A DNA stretch of 54,455 nt, taken from a gamma proteobacterium symbiont of Taylorina sp. Lineage in GTDB: Bacteria; Pseudomonadota; Gammaproteobacteria; GRL18. Within the stretch, counting starts at the first letter, position 1; each line of letters opens with the position of its first letter. The DNA lies in contig JAHXIV010000023.1 of NCBI GenBank assembly GCA_025655455.1, forward strand, positions 43,079 through 97,533, in the 5' to 3' direction. Below the pieces are notes generated by a model. That model worked only from the letters and a program-made list of their open reading frames with translations, searched no databases and was not told the DNA's origin. Made by a program: the position numbers and the translations under genes. Shown here piece after piece: positions 9,079 to 18,154 of the stretch.

Positions 9079-10059
9079 ATGTTCTCATACATGGACACAC
9101 TGAGAATGAGACTGATAAACAATTTGAGTTTATTCCTGATATTCCTGCTTATATTGAGTAGCTGCAGCTACCAGCCAGAACCATTTCGTGTTGGTACTGA
9201 CATTTGGATTGGTTATGAGCCACTCTATCTGGCGGACAATTTAGGTTATTATAAAGAAACCCCTATACGACTGGTTACAATGCATAATGCCAGTGAAGTT
9301 AGTCATGCCTTGCGTTCTGGAATGCTCGAAGTGGCAGCACTGACTCTTGACGAAGCGCTTTCCATTAAACAAGATGGCTTTGATATTAAAATCATATTGG
9401 TGATGGATATATCAAATGGAGGAGATGTCTTAATATCCAATCAGCAATTAACCACACTTGCCGATTTGCGCGGTAAAAGAGTAGGCGTAGATAGTGGCGC
9501 AGTTGGAGCCGTTATGCTGGACGCCGTACTAAAAGCTGCCAATCTGATTATTGATGATATCAAACTCGTACACCTTACCGTCGATCAACATGAAAAAGCC
9601 TACAAAGATGGTTTGATAGATGCGGTAGTAACTTTTGAGCCAGTAAGAACCAAATTAATAAGTGTTGGTGCACATGTTTTATTTGATAGTAGTCAGATTT
9701 CGGGAAGAATCGTTGATGTGCTGGTAACCACATCTACTATTGCATCAGTGCATAAAGAAAATCTGGATAAATTAATTAGTGGTCATTTTCAGGCTTTAAA
9801 ATATCTTCAGAAAAATCGTTTGAAAGCTGCCCAAAAGATGGTTATTAGACAAGGTATTTCTGCCGAAGAAATTGTAAAATCATACCAGGGTATCGTTATA
9901 CCTGATCTGGCTAAAAATCATCAGTTGCTTCGACACGGATCTCCTGAGTTAAAAAGCTCGGCTAAACAATTGACAAAGCTTATGCTTAAAGAGCGATTGC
10001 TCAGCAAGCCTGTAATATTGGATGAAATGTTTGATAATCAATTTCTACCAACACAATGA
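9079..10059 (+). CDS. Lipoprotein solute-binding protein, NMT1/SsuA-like
   Basis: The N-terminus carries a lipobox (LILSSC with the lipidated cysteine at about residue 29), so it is anchored to a membrane on the periplasmic side. The mature protein follows the nitrate/sulfonate/taurine-binding fold: FRVGTDIWIGYEPLYLA, LRSGMLEVAALTLDEAL, LADLRGKRVGVDSGAVGAVML, and DGLIDAVVTFEPVRTKL. ATGs at 9091 and 9106 are alternative starts; the upstream region has no strong ribosome site. No ABC permease or ATPase gene adjoins it. Its stop overlaps the start of a diguanylate cyclase by four bases (ATGA), so the binding protein probably feeds a ligand signal to that enzyme instead of a transporter. The ligand is unknown. 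Confidence 0.85.
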   Translation: MFSYMDTLRMRLINNLSLFLIFLLILSSCSYQPEPFRVGTDIWIGYEPLYLADNLGYYKETPIRLVTMHNASEVSHALRSGMLEVAALTLDEALSIKQDGFDIKIILVMDISNGGDVLISNQQLTTLADLRGKRVGVDSGAVGAVMLDAVLKAANLIIDDIKLVHLTVDQHEKAYKDGLIDAVVTFEPVRTKLISVGAHVLFDSSQISGRIVDVLVTTSTIASVHKENLDKLISGHFQALKYLQKNRLKAAQKMVIRQGISAEEIVKSYQGIVIPDLAKNHQLLRHGSPELKSSAKQLTKLMLKERLLSKPVILDEMFDNQFLPTQ

Positions 10060-11378
10060 GTAAAAATTTACATCCATGGTCACTACACAGAGGCTTATCC
10101 ATAGCAATGTTGTTTGGAGTTGCTCTAGCTTTGCTATTTGACAGGTTTTATGAGTACAGTGTTGTAAAATCTATCGAAATTGAGCAAGAGGGCTTGAGTC
10201 GTGTTAGAGAGATGAGCTATGCCTTAGCGAGGGATTATTCACTGTTATTAATGAATAATGAATTACAAGAACTGCGCCTGTCAATTGGTACAAGAAGCAC
10301 ACAGTCTCAAATCATAAAAATAGCGGTGTCTAATGAATGGGGGAAGGTGATTGCTTCGACTAATTTTAATGATCATCAAAAAACAATTGATCAAATAGAT
10401 GTGTTATTTAATCAGGACTTGTACAGTCAGAGCATCAGTGAAAAACGAACTTTAACGATATTGAGTGATAACGGTAAATCTGTTCTTAGCTATACGCCTG
10501 TATCTCTTCCCCCCCACAAAAATGAGTTGCGCTCGCTACGTCAAGGCATGCTATTTGTACATATCGATATCGGTTTTCGTAAGTCCGCAATCTGGAATCA
10601 TCTTTTTACAACAAACAGTATTCTACGTTGGTTGATAACCTTTATTATGATAATCTTGTTATTAGGCTACTTTTTAAAACATCATCTTTTCATCCCTCTT
10701 AATCATCTGGCAGAAATGGCATCACGCCTGGGACATGGCGATTGGAGCGCTGAATCTCATATCGATGGAAACAGTGAATTAGCTAAATTGGGGCGTATTT
10801 TTAATAAAATGCGTCAAGAAATACTCACTGATCATGAATCATTAGTGAAAAGTGAAAAAAAACTACAGGCACTTAATAAACAGCTTGAGGTTGAGGCAAG
10901 CACAGACGCGCTAACATCATTGGCTAATCGTCGTCGAATTATAGAGATTATGCAATACGAAATTAATATAGCTGAACGGTATGGAAAAGATTTTTCAATC
11001 ATAATGATGGATATTGATTATTTTAAATCCATTAATGACAAATATGGACATGATGTCGGGGACACTGTACTTCGACAGATTTCAACAATTATTTCTAACA
11101 ACTCACGAAAATCTGACACTGCTGGTCGATGGGGGGGAGAAGAATTTCTAATTACTTGTCCGGAAACCAATCTTAATGAAGCCGGCAGTTTGGCAGAATT
11201 ACTACGTCAATATATTGAATACCATGATTTCGATGTTTCTTCTCCTGTTACGGCTTCATTTGGTGTAGCCACCTTTAAGCCAGAATGTACCAAGGATCAA
11301 TTGATAAAATGGTCCGATGATGCACTTTATTTAGCTAAAGCAAATAATCGGAATTGTGTTCATATCAGTAAAACATGA
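10056..11378 (+). CDS. Membrane diguanylate cyclase (HAMP-GGDEF)
   Basis: A transmembrane segment near residue 20, a periplasmic sensor of about 160 residues, a second membrane segment (about 190-210, WLITFIMIILLLGYF) and a HAMP domain lead into a GGDEF domain. The active-site motif is GGEEF at about residue 358, inside GRWGGEEFLITCPE, so synthesis of cyclic di-GMP from GTP is expected. The substrate helix reads DIDYFKSINDKYGHDVGD. I see no RxxD inhibitory site directly before the motif. Translation is coupled to the solute-binding protein by a 4-bp overlap, which suggests that the binding protein presents its ligand to the periplasmic domain. A possible cyclic di-GMP riboswitch lies at 38212-38291. 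Confidence 0.9.
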   Translation: MSKNLHPWSLHRGLSIAMLFGVALALLFDRFYEYSVVKSIEIEQEGLSRVREMSYALARDYSLLLMNNELQELRLSIGTRSTQSQIIKIAVSNEWGKVIASTNFNDHQKTIDQIDVLFNQDLYSQSISEKRTLTILSDNGKSVLSYTPVSLPPHKNELRSLRQGMLFVHIDIGFRKSAIWNHLFTTNSILRWLITFIMIILLLGYFLKHHLFIPLNHLAEMASRLGHGDWSAESHIDGNSELAKLGRIFNKMRQEILTDHESLVKSEKKLQALNKQLEVEASTDALTSLANRRRIIEIMQYEINIAERYGKDFSIIMMDIDYFKSINDKYGHDVGDTVLRQISTIISNNSRKSDTAGRWGGEEFLITCPETNLNEAGSLAELLRQYIEYHDFDVSSPVTASFGVATFKPECTKDQLIKWSDDALYLAKANNRNCVHISKT

Positions 11379-11396
11379 TCTTTGTGCTGATAATAA

Positions 11397-13655
11397 TTAA
11401 TCATTGTCTCCAACAAGGATGGCATCTACTTTCTGTAAACCTCTGGGCAGTTTATTACCACGACGACCACGTTCATTCATATAGTGTTCCAGATCGGCAC
11501 CTTTCAATGTTAAATGACGTTTTCCGGAAACAATCGTCAATTTTTCACCTTCCGCTAATAAACTAACATGTTGTACAAACTCTTCACGTTCAACCACTCT
11601 TGACGCTGGAATTGAAATTATTTTTACGCCTTTACCTTTGGCTAATAGCGGTAAATCAGACAGGGAATGGATCAATAAACGACCTTCATTGCTCACAGCA
11701 ACAACTTTATCTGTTTCAAGATCAGTTACTGCCAGAGGCTGCATAACACGTCCTCCAACAGGTACTTTAATCAATGCCTTGCCTTTTTTATTTTTACTGA
11801 ACATATCACTGAGTTTACCCACAAAACCATAACCAGCATCTGTAGAAAATAAATATAATTGTTCTTCATTGTTATTCATAAGAACTGAAATAAATTCTAT
11901 ATTACCCGTTGGAGTAATTCGTCCGGTTAAGGGTTCACCCTGCCCTCTGGCAGAAGGCAGACTATGTCCCGCTAGTGAATAACTGCGGCCACTACTATCC
12001 AGAATGGCCACTATTTGATTGGTCTTTCCCTGAGTGCTGTCTTTAAAGACATCTCCGGCTTTGTAATTTAATGTGGAGGCATCGACATCATAGCCCTTGG
12101 CAGCACGGATCCAGCCTTTTTCTGAGAGTACAACGGTAATGGGATCAGCCCCCACTAAATCAGTCTCTTCCATCGCTTTGGCAACACCACGACTTACAAT
12201 CGGTGAACGTCGTTCATCACCATGTTTTGCAACAGCTGCTTTTAATTCCTTTTTAATCAAAGTTTTCATTCTCGGGCGTGAGCCTAAAGTGGTTTCCAGC
12301 CAGTCACGCTCAGTTTCCAATTCTGCCTGTTCCTCGCGAATTTTCATTTCTTCCAATTTAGCAAGATGACGTAACTTCAGGTTTAAAACTGCCTCAGCCT
12401 GGATGTCTGAAAGACTAAAACGAGCCATTAATACCGGTTTAGGTTTATCTTCTGTACGAATAATATGAATGACTTCATCAATATTTAAAAAAGCAATCAT
12501 AAAGCCATCAAGTAAATGCAAACGCTCATTGACTTTATCCAGACGATATTGCAAACGTCTGCGCACCGTTTCAAAACGGTATAAAATCCACTCTGTTAAA
12601 ATACTTTTTAGATTTTTTACCTGCGGTCGACCATCCAGGCCAATCATATTCATATTAACACGATAGGTTTTTTCTAAATCAGTGGTAGCAAAAAGATGCT
12701 GCATTAATTGTTCAATATCAACACGGTTGGAACGCGGTGTAACAATCAGCCGGGTAGGATTTTCATGATCAGACTCATCTCTGAGATCCGATACCATTGG
12801 TAATTTCTTTGCCTGCATCTGAGCAGCAATTTGTTCTAATACTTTTCCACCCGAGGTTTGATGCGGTAAGGCTGTAATAACAATATCACTGGCCTCTCTT
12901 TCAAAACAGGCGCGCATACGAATAGATCCATGCCCTGTTTGATACATTTTAAAAATATCTTCTTTTGCGGTAATAATTTCAGCATCCGTTGGATAATCAG
13001 GACCTTTGACCACTGCACAGATTTCTTCCAGTGTTGTCGTTGGTGCATCCAGTAATAAAATACAGGCAGCAACAATTTCATTCAGATTATGCGCCGGAAT
13101 ATCGGTTGCCATACCGACAGCAATACCTGTGGTACCATTGAGTAAAATATGCGGTACCTGTGCCGGCAATAATCTCGGCTCATCCAGAGTACCGTCAAAG
13201 TTAGCTTCCCAGTCAACAGTGCCCTGGCCTAATTCATCCAGTAATACTTCTGAAAAAAGGGATAATTTGGACTCGGTATAACGCATGGCGGCAAAAGATT
13301 TGGGATCATCCATCGAACCCCAGTTGCCCTGTCCATCCACCAGAGGATAACGATAAGTAAACGGCTGAGCCATCAGTACCATGGCTTCATAACAGGCGCT
13401 ATCACCATGAGGATGATATTTGCCCAACACATCACCCACTGTGCGGGCTGATTTTTTATACTTGGCGGCAGCTTTTAAACCCAACTCAGACATGGCAAAA
13501 ATAATTCGCCTTTGTACCGGCTTTAAACCATCTGCAATATGAGGCAGAGCCCGGTCAAGAATAACGTACATGGAATAATCCAGATACGCCTGCTCGCTAA
13601 AGTTTTTGATAGGAAGCGATTCAACTCCATCATCCTGGAAAAATGTTTCAGACAT
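11397..13655 (-). CDS. parC: DNA topoisomerase IV subunit A
   Basis: Type IIA topoisomerase breakage-reunion subunit; with ParE it decatenates daughter chromosomes. Length 752 matches the family. The active-site tyrosine is Y126 in FAAMRYTE. The quinolone-resistance region reads [13 protein letters not shown] at 81-93, with the sensitive-type serine (S86) and glutamate (E90) intact. The C-terminal half shows the beta-pinwheel expected of ParC, without a GyrA box. It lies 17 bp downstream of the Tim44-like gene on the same strand and converges on the cyclase gene with only 18 bp between stops. Confidence 0.97.
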   Translation of the reverse strand: MSETFFQDDGVESLPIKNFSEQAYLDYSMYVILDRALPHIADGLKPVQRRIIFAMSELGLKAAAKYKKSARTVGDVLGKYHPHGDSACYEAMVLMAQPFTYRYPLVDGQGNWGSMDDPKSFAAMRYTESKLSLFSEVLLDELGQGTVDWEANFDGTLDEPRLLPAQVPHILLNGTTGIAVGMATDIPAHNLNEIVAACILLLDAPTTTLEEICAVVKGPDYPTDAEIITAKEDIFKMYQTGHGSIRMRACFEREASDIVITALPHQTSGGKVLEQIAAQMQAKKLPMVSDLRDESDHENPTRLIVTPRSNRVDIEQLMQHLFATTDLEKTYRVNMNMIGLDGRPQVKNLKSILTEWILYRFETVRRRLQYRLDKVNERLHLLDGFMIAFLNIDEVIHIIRTEDKPKPVLMARFSLSDIQAEAVLNLKLRHLAKLEEMKIREEQAELETERDWLETTLGSRPRMKTLIKKELKAAVAKHGDERRSPIVSRGVAKAMEETDLVGADPITVVLSEKGWIRAAKGYDVDASTLNYKAGDVFKDSTQGKTNQIVAILDSSGRSYSLAGHSLPSARGQGEPLTGRITPTGNIEFISVLMNNNEEQLYLFSTDAGYGFVGKLSDMFSKNKKGKALIKVPVGGRVMQPLAVTDLETDKVVAVSNEGRLLIHSLSDLPLLAKGKGVKIISIPASRVVEREEFVQHVSLLAEGEKLTIVSGKRHLTLKGADLEHYMNERGRRGNKLPRGLQKVDAILVGDND

Positions 13656-13672
13656 AGGTTAGTTTTCCCGAT

Positions 13673-14692
13673 TTATTGATCCAGTTGCTGTATTCCATCC
13701 AGATACCAGGTAGGTTCTGTACTCTCTGTTTTGCGCACAAAATGCCATAATTCCCGTACCTGAGCGGCACGTTCATTACTACCCTGCGCATCAGCTTCTC
13801 CCAATAAGGCATCAAACAAGACTGCAGCTTCAGCCTGTCCATTGGATTCACTAAAATCAATGAGTTCTGCATTGAGCTGTAAAATCCGTGTAGTACCCTG
13901 TGATGCTTCCTGCGCATGCTGCTGAGCAATTTCTGCAAAAACACTTGCTGTTGTCAATGTTTTTATTTCATCCAGATTACCGCTGTCCCATGCCTCCTGC
14001 AATAAAGTATAGGCAGAACGTGAACCGGAAAGAAATTCCTCCTGATTAAACCAGTCAGGTAAAATAATCTCACCAGCATTAGCCATCGAAAAAGATTGTT
14101 CAGAGTGGCTGTCATTAGATCCGTTTCCCATAGCAAAATTTTCAGCAAAGCTGACCTCTTTATCATTTTTCTGGCTCTTAGCCGATGTAAAACTTTGCGT
14201 AAAATCAGCATCTTTTTGTTTATTATCTGACTGAATGGCTGTTGTATTATCAACAGAGGGGGAATCATTGTCTGTTTTATAATCAAAACCATTGGCTGTT
14301 CGTGCCTGCTGCATTGCTGGTTTTTTTCGTCTCATAAACCACATCACGGCAAAAATAATACCTCCAATAATTAGAAAATCAAAAAAGTTAAAATTCTCAA
14401 AAGCTCCGCCAAAAAATAAGGCGCCTAATAAACCGCCCAGCGCCAAACCGCCCAGCATTCCCATCAAACCACCCTTTTTTGACAACTGCTGCTTGCGCTG
14501 CTGATTCGAAGAGGCTGCCTTTTGCTGACTAAAGGATTTTTTCTGCGTGGTATTTTTCTTAAAAGGAGAACTATAACTCCTTTTACTACCAAAAGATCCA
14601 CCACCCCCAAAGCGTTTCGCTTCAGCGATGCTGGCAAATAAAAAAAGAGTGGCAAGGATAATAATAAAACCGGAAAGCATTTTTTTGTTCAT
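13673..14692 (-). CDS. Tim44-like domain membrane protein
   Basis: A signal or membrane segment at residues 4-25 is followed by a glycine- and serine-rich basic stretch (KRFGGGGSFGSKR), a glycine-rich hydrophobic hairpin at about 75-120 (GGLMGMLGGLALGGLLGAL) and the MWFMRRKKP stop-transfer. The C-terminal 110 residues carry the Tim44-like fold (AYTLLQEAWDSGNLDEIKTL, VRELWHFVRKTESTEPTWYLDGIQ). Bacterial members are membrane proteins of unknown function. Its 17-bp spacing to parC suggests cotranscription. The long central linker is rich in S, N and Q. Confidence 0.85.
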   Translation of the reverse strand: MNKKMLSGFIIILATLFLFASIAEAKRFGGGGSFGSKRSYSSPFKKNTTQKKSFSQQKAASSNQQRKQQLSKKGGLMGMLGGLALGGLLGALFFGGAFENFNFFDFLIIGGIIFAVMWFMRRKKPAMQQARTANGFDYKTDNDSPSVDNTTAIQSDNKQKDADFTQSFTSAKSQKNDKEVSFAENFAMGNGSNDSHSEQSFSMANAGEIILPDWFNQEEFLSGSRSAYTLLQEAWDSGNLDEIKTLTTASVFAEIAQQHAQEASQGTTRILQLNAELIDFSESNGQAEAAVLFDALLGEADAQGSNERAAQVRELWHFVRKTESTEPTWYLDGIQQLDQ

Positions 14693-14779
14693 TTTAAGTC
14701 TCTATGTTATATATAAATAATGATATTTGTAAAGTTTGGCTTAGCTGTAGTTTAATACATTATATTGTTTCTATAGACA

Positions 14780-15997
14780 TTACAGAAAAATTCCCAATGG
14801 GATAGCATAACAATTCTCTCCAAATCCCACTACCTTTTCACCACTATAAAAAACAATACAAATAACCTCATAGGCGCTTCTATTTTTAAAATCGTTAATA
14901 TGTTTAAAATCACTTTGTTTAACACTATATGATGACTTGACTTCAATTGCTAAAATACGATTTTGTTTCTTTATAATAAAATCTATCTCTTTTTTATCAG
15001 CAGTACGATAATAAAAAATATCCATGATCTGTTGACTATAAGTGATATGTTTCAAAAGTTCTGAAAAAACAAAGGTTTCATAAAGATCTTCTTTGTTTTT
15101 TGAATATTCTAAATCACTTTCATTTCTTATCCCTAAAACATGTGCTGATATTCCACTATCGGTCAGATAAATTTTTGGTGATTTTATAAATGTTTTTCCT
15201 ATATTTTCATAATAAGGCTTTAATAAATAAAGTTGATAGACTTTTTCTAATAATGAAATGTAATTATCTACAGTTGCATTATTTAATTTCGTGTCATTTG
15301 CAATATGAGATTTATTTAAAATATTAGCACTTCTTGGAGCTATAACATTAAAAAAACGTATAAAATTATCAATATCTCTGAGTTCACCAACTGTTCGAAT
15401 ATCTCTTTCAATATAAGTGCTGATATAGGAATTGAACCATAAAAATCTATTTTTGACAGAGTCCATCATGAAAGAAAGTGGATAACCTCCTTCTATAATA
15501 AATTTGGGAACGTGAAGAATATTTTCTTCTTTAATATTAATTTTCTCAAAATTTCCTGCAAACAAAAGATCCAGAACATTAGTATCAATATCATTATTTT
15601 TTTCTTTTGCACTAAATGGATACATCGTTAATTCAATGATTCTCCCAGCTAAAGATTCATTTGATTTTTTTAAACTCAACACATTGGCAGACCCTGTCAA
15701 TAGAAAATGACCATTAGTTCTGTTTTTATCAATATTGAGTTTAATAGAGGATAAAAGCTGGGGTGCTTTTTGTATTTCATCTATTGTAATCGGCTTTTTA
15801 ATTCTTTGAATATACCCTTGTGGATCACTGACGGCAGCTTCAAGTTGTGTTATATCATCCATAACGATATATTCACGATCCAGAGTTGATACAATGGTAC
15901 TTTTACCTATTTGTCTTGCGCCTGCAACCAATACAGAAGGTGAACTTTTAAGTGCACTTTTTATGGTATCTAAAATTGTTCTTTTTATCATTAACAT
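14780..15997 (-). CDS. AAA ATPase with DUF4143 C-terminus
   Basis: Walker A is VAGARQIGKST (residues 24-34), followed by the AAA_14 pattern YIVMDDI, ITIDEIQKAPQLLSSIK (Walker B) and LLTGSANVLSL. The C-terminal half has DUF4143 features: TYIERDIRT, YLTDSGISAHVLGI and a nuclease-like IDFIIKKQNRILAIEVKSS motif (D..ExK). Such proteins are widespread, mobile and of uncertain function, and are often suspected of roles in toxin-antitoxin or defence systems. Here it is a single gene, with no small partner, placed between the Tim44-like gene and IS relics. Its position breaks what looks like a parE-tim44-parC order, so acquisition by transfer is likely. Confidence 0.85.
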   Translation of the reverse strand: MLMIKRTILDTIKSALKSSPSVLVAGARQIGKSTIVSTLDREYIVMDDITQLEAAVSDPQGYIQRIKKPITIDEIQKAPQLLSSIKLNIDKNRTNGHFLLTGSANVLSLKKSNESLAGRIIELTMYPFSAKEKNNDIDTNVLDLLFAGNFEKINIKEENILHVPKFIIEGGYPLSFMMDSVKNRFLWFNSYISTYIERDIRTVGELRDIDNFIRFFNVIAPRSANILNKSHIANDTKLNNATVDNYISLLEKVYQLYLLKPYYENIGKTFIKSPKIYLTDSGISAHVLGIRNESDLEYSKNKEDLYETFVFSELLKHITYSQQIMDIFYYRTADKKEIDFIIKKQNRILAIEVKSSYSVKQSDFKHINDFKNRSAYEVICIVFYSGEKVVGFGENCYAIPLGIFL

Positions 15998-16089
15998 ACC
16001 TTAGTATTATTATATTTATTATTATACTATAAAATATAATAATACAAAAGATATAAATGTATGCTACTGTTTTCGTTTACTACAACATT

Positions 16090-16113
16090 GTCGATTATAC
16101 CAAAAGTTTATAA
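16090..16113 (+). repeat. Left terminal inverted repeat
   Basis: GTCGATTATACCAAAAG followed by TTTATAA. It pairs with 18124-18147 read on the minus strand, differing at two positions. Confidence 0.7.
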
Positions 16114-16606
16114 CCAAATCACGCAACTATACGACTCACAGCCTGTTTATATCATAAGTTTATAATATTTTTTTTACCATAACTTTATAAAAAAGGGATT
16201 TAGATAGTTGTGTAAATAAAATTATAGCATAACTTCAATTTGCCAACTTTACACTGTGAAGGAACATTTTCATTCTCTCAAAAAATCAGCTCCGCTTTTA
16301 TATAAAAATCTACACAAACGTCGAAATGTACAAATAGCAGTCACACTTAATAATATTTATGGTGACTAAAAGTGTTAATCATCTAGAAAGTAGCAGTCAT
16401 TTTATTTTATTAATTTATTGGTAATTTGTAATGGCCTCTTTATGTAAATTCGACATAAAATAGTCAGAACTAAAATGTAATATATTGGCTCTGTTGTGCT
16501 TATGTGTTGCTGGCTTTTTAAGTTACTGATCATTAAAGCATCAACTGAATCACAAGACTCAGGGTGAGCCCTATAACGATAGGACTCCTAATTTGTAACA
16601 ACACTT

Positions 16607-17381
16607 ATGGCACAAGTTGCTGCTGTTTATACAGTGCAACCTCATATCCGTACTGCCGAGTCGATTATGAAGTTATCGGAAGATGATAATGTAATCCCTT
16701 TTCGTCCTCCTATAAGAAATAAACGGGTTTGGGCCAGCGTTGAACGAGAAGCGGAGCTGGTTATTGAAGAAGCCTTTCAGGAGACGCTACAAAGAGATCC
16801 AGAACAAAAAAGACAGTGGGTTATCTTGGTTGATGGCTTGCCTCATCAGATCAAACTCATCAAAAAAGTGATGAAACGGTTGAACGTGAATGCAACCATT
16901 GTCATGGATTTTATCCATGTGCTGGAATATCTCTGGAAAGCCGCTTGGTGTTTTTTTGATAAGGGTGATGAAGCTGTTGAACAATGGATAGCAGAAAAAT
17001 CAGTTAATATTCTTAATGGTCAATGCTCTCAGGTAGCAAAAGGGCTACGCATTAGTGCCACCAAAAGAAAAATAACTAACAGGGAAAACATTGATAATGT
17101 GTGCCGGATACCTGCTAAAAAACAAAGAGAGATTGCAATACGGTGAAGCATTAAAATCTGGCTTTCCCATTGCCAGTGGTGTTATTGAAGGTGCATGCCG
17201 TCACCTTATTAATGACCGTCTTGATATTACCGGGGCACGTTGGAGTCTTCAGGGAGCAGAAGCAGTATTGAAACTGCGCTCACTTAAATCCAGTGGTGAC
17301 TTTGAAAGTTATTGGAAATTTTACAAGAAGATGTCAAAAAAAAGAAATTATGATTTTTTAGAGGTTAACAATTTTGGGTAA
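16607..17381 (+). pseudogene. ISKra4-family transposase fragment, frameshifted
   Basis: The first frame (16607-17146) begins in the middle of the family sequence (MAQVAAVYTVQPHIRTAE) and contains WVILVDGLPHQIK and TIVMDFIHVLEYLWKAAW. At about 17105 the match continues in the +1 frame as YLLKNKERLQYGEA, FPIASGVIEGACRHLI and ITGARWSLQGAEAVLKLRSL, the conserved C-terminal DDE-domain end. The N-terminal half is missing and a one-base insertion near GTGTGCCGGATACC separates the two frames. It cannot make an active enzyme. It probably inserted into the older IS66-like element. Confidence 0.85.
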
Positions 17382-17404
17382 TGAATTTCGTCGAAATAAA
17401 GGAA

Positions 17405-17734
17405 CTACACCCTATTCTTTTCTTTCTTACCTTTGCTTTTACTTCCTTGATTTGTATCTAAAGCCGATTCATCTTTTTCTGTCTGGGAAGAAAGTATGCT
17501 TGAATTCTTATTATCATTTTTTGTTGTTTTCTCAAGAAAGATGGATAGCATAAGTTCCATTATCATAAACATGCTATTTATCAAAAATTTTATTTCAGTC
17601 GTAATCTTTCCATCTGAGCATAGTTGCTCAAAGTCAGTCTTGACCCTGCTGACTTTATTACGAACTGTTGTTTTATCAATTTGTGCAATTAACTTCTTAT
17701 CTATCACCTTATTATAATAATGATATGATAGCAT
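17405..17734 (-). pseudogene. IS66-like transposase, 5' fragment
   Basis: The 109-residue frame resembles the N-terminus of IS66/DUF6444-type transposases: a helical start, the leucine/methionine-rich segment INSMFMIMELMLSIFLEK, then KNSSILSSQTEKDE and the basic GSKSKGKKEKNR, which corresponds to the usual NSSKPPSSD...GGQPGHKG linker. It stops right where the ISKra4-like fragment begins, and the catalytic domain is absent. The start at 17734 is about 410 bp inside the right inverted repeat. The IS66 assignment rests on the linker and is moderate. Confidence 0.55.
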
Positions 17735-18123
17735 GGCTTTTTTCGAGACTCTGAGAAGCCTTCTATTGAACTTTCTCTACTTGCCTTGAACTTTGAGTCA
17801 AAAACTTTCTGTTAGGATCTAATTTGATCTCTTTGGAATCTTTACTGATCAAATTTATACTGACTTAAAAAAATTATTTTTTTACATCTAAAAACCTGTC
17901 AAGAACTATTTTGACTTTTATTATATTTTTTCCCTTCCTTTATGGGGGGAGTAGTTACCGACAAGGATTGATTTGCCATTTTCTGAACTAGTGGAAGGAA
18001 AACGGCAAATATTTTTAACTGCAGATTGCTTCAGTTTTCTAGCTGGCATAACCATAACAGATATACTCCAGAAATCTTAATTACTTATAACGTATACCTT
18101 TTTATAACTTATTGATATAAATT

Positions 18124-18147
18124 TTATAATCTTTTGGTATAAACGAC
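18124..18147 (-). repeat. Right terminal inverted repeat
   Basis: On the minus strand GTCGTTTATACCAAAAG then ATTATAA. It lies 8 bp before the parE stop codon, so the element inserted immediately downstream of parE. Confidence 0.7.
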
Positions 18148-18154
18148 AACAACC

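Larger units (their letters stand above)
16090..18147. mobile_element. Decayed IS-derived segment bounded by 24-bp inverted repeats
   Basis: The left end (16090-16113) and the reverse complement of the right end (18124-18147) agree at 22 of 24 positions, with the core TTATACCAAAAG. Subterminal copies of TTTATAAC-like words occur inside both ends. Between them lie an IS66-like 5' fragment reading leftward from 17734 and an ISKra4-like fragment. No convincing target duplication is visible; ACAAC occurs next to both ends. The region 15998-16606 otherwise holds only A+T-rich sequence and a short minus-strand reading near 16280-16340 (TFRRLCRFLYKSGADFLRE) that may be the old transposase tail. The region 17735-18123 shows no gene. 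Confidence 0.6.

Noticed and set aside
16605..16620. TGGCACAAGTTGCT as a sigma54 promoter
   Set aside because: GG and GC are 10 bp apart where 12 is required, and it lies at the start of the transposase fragment.
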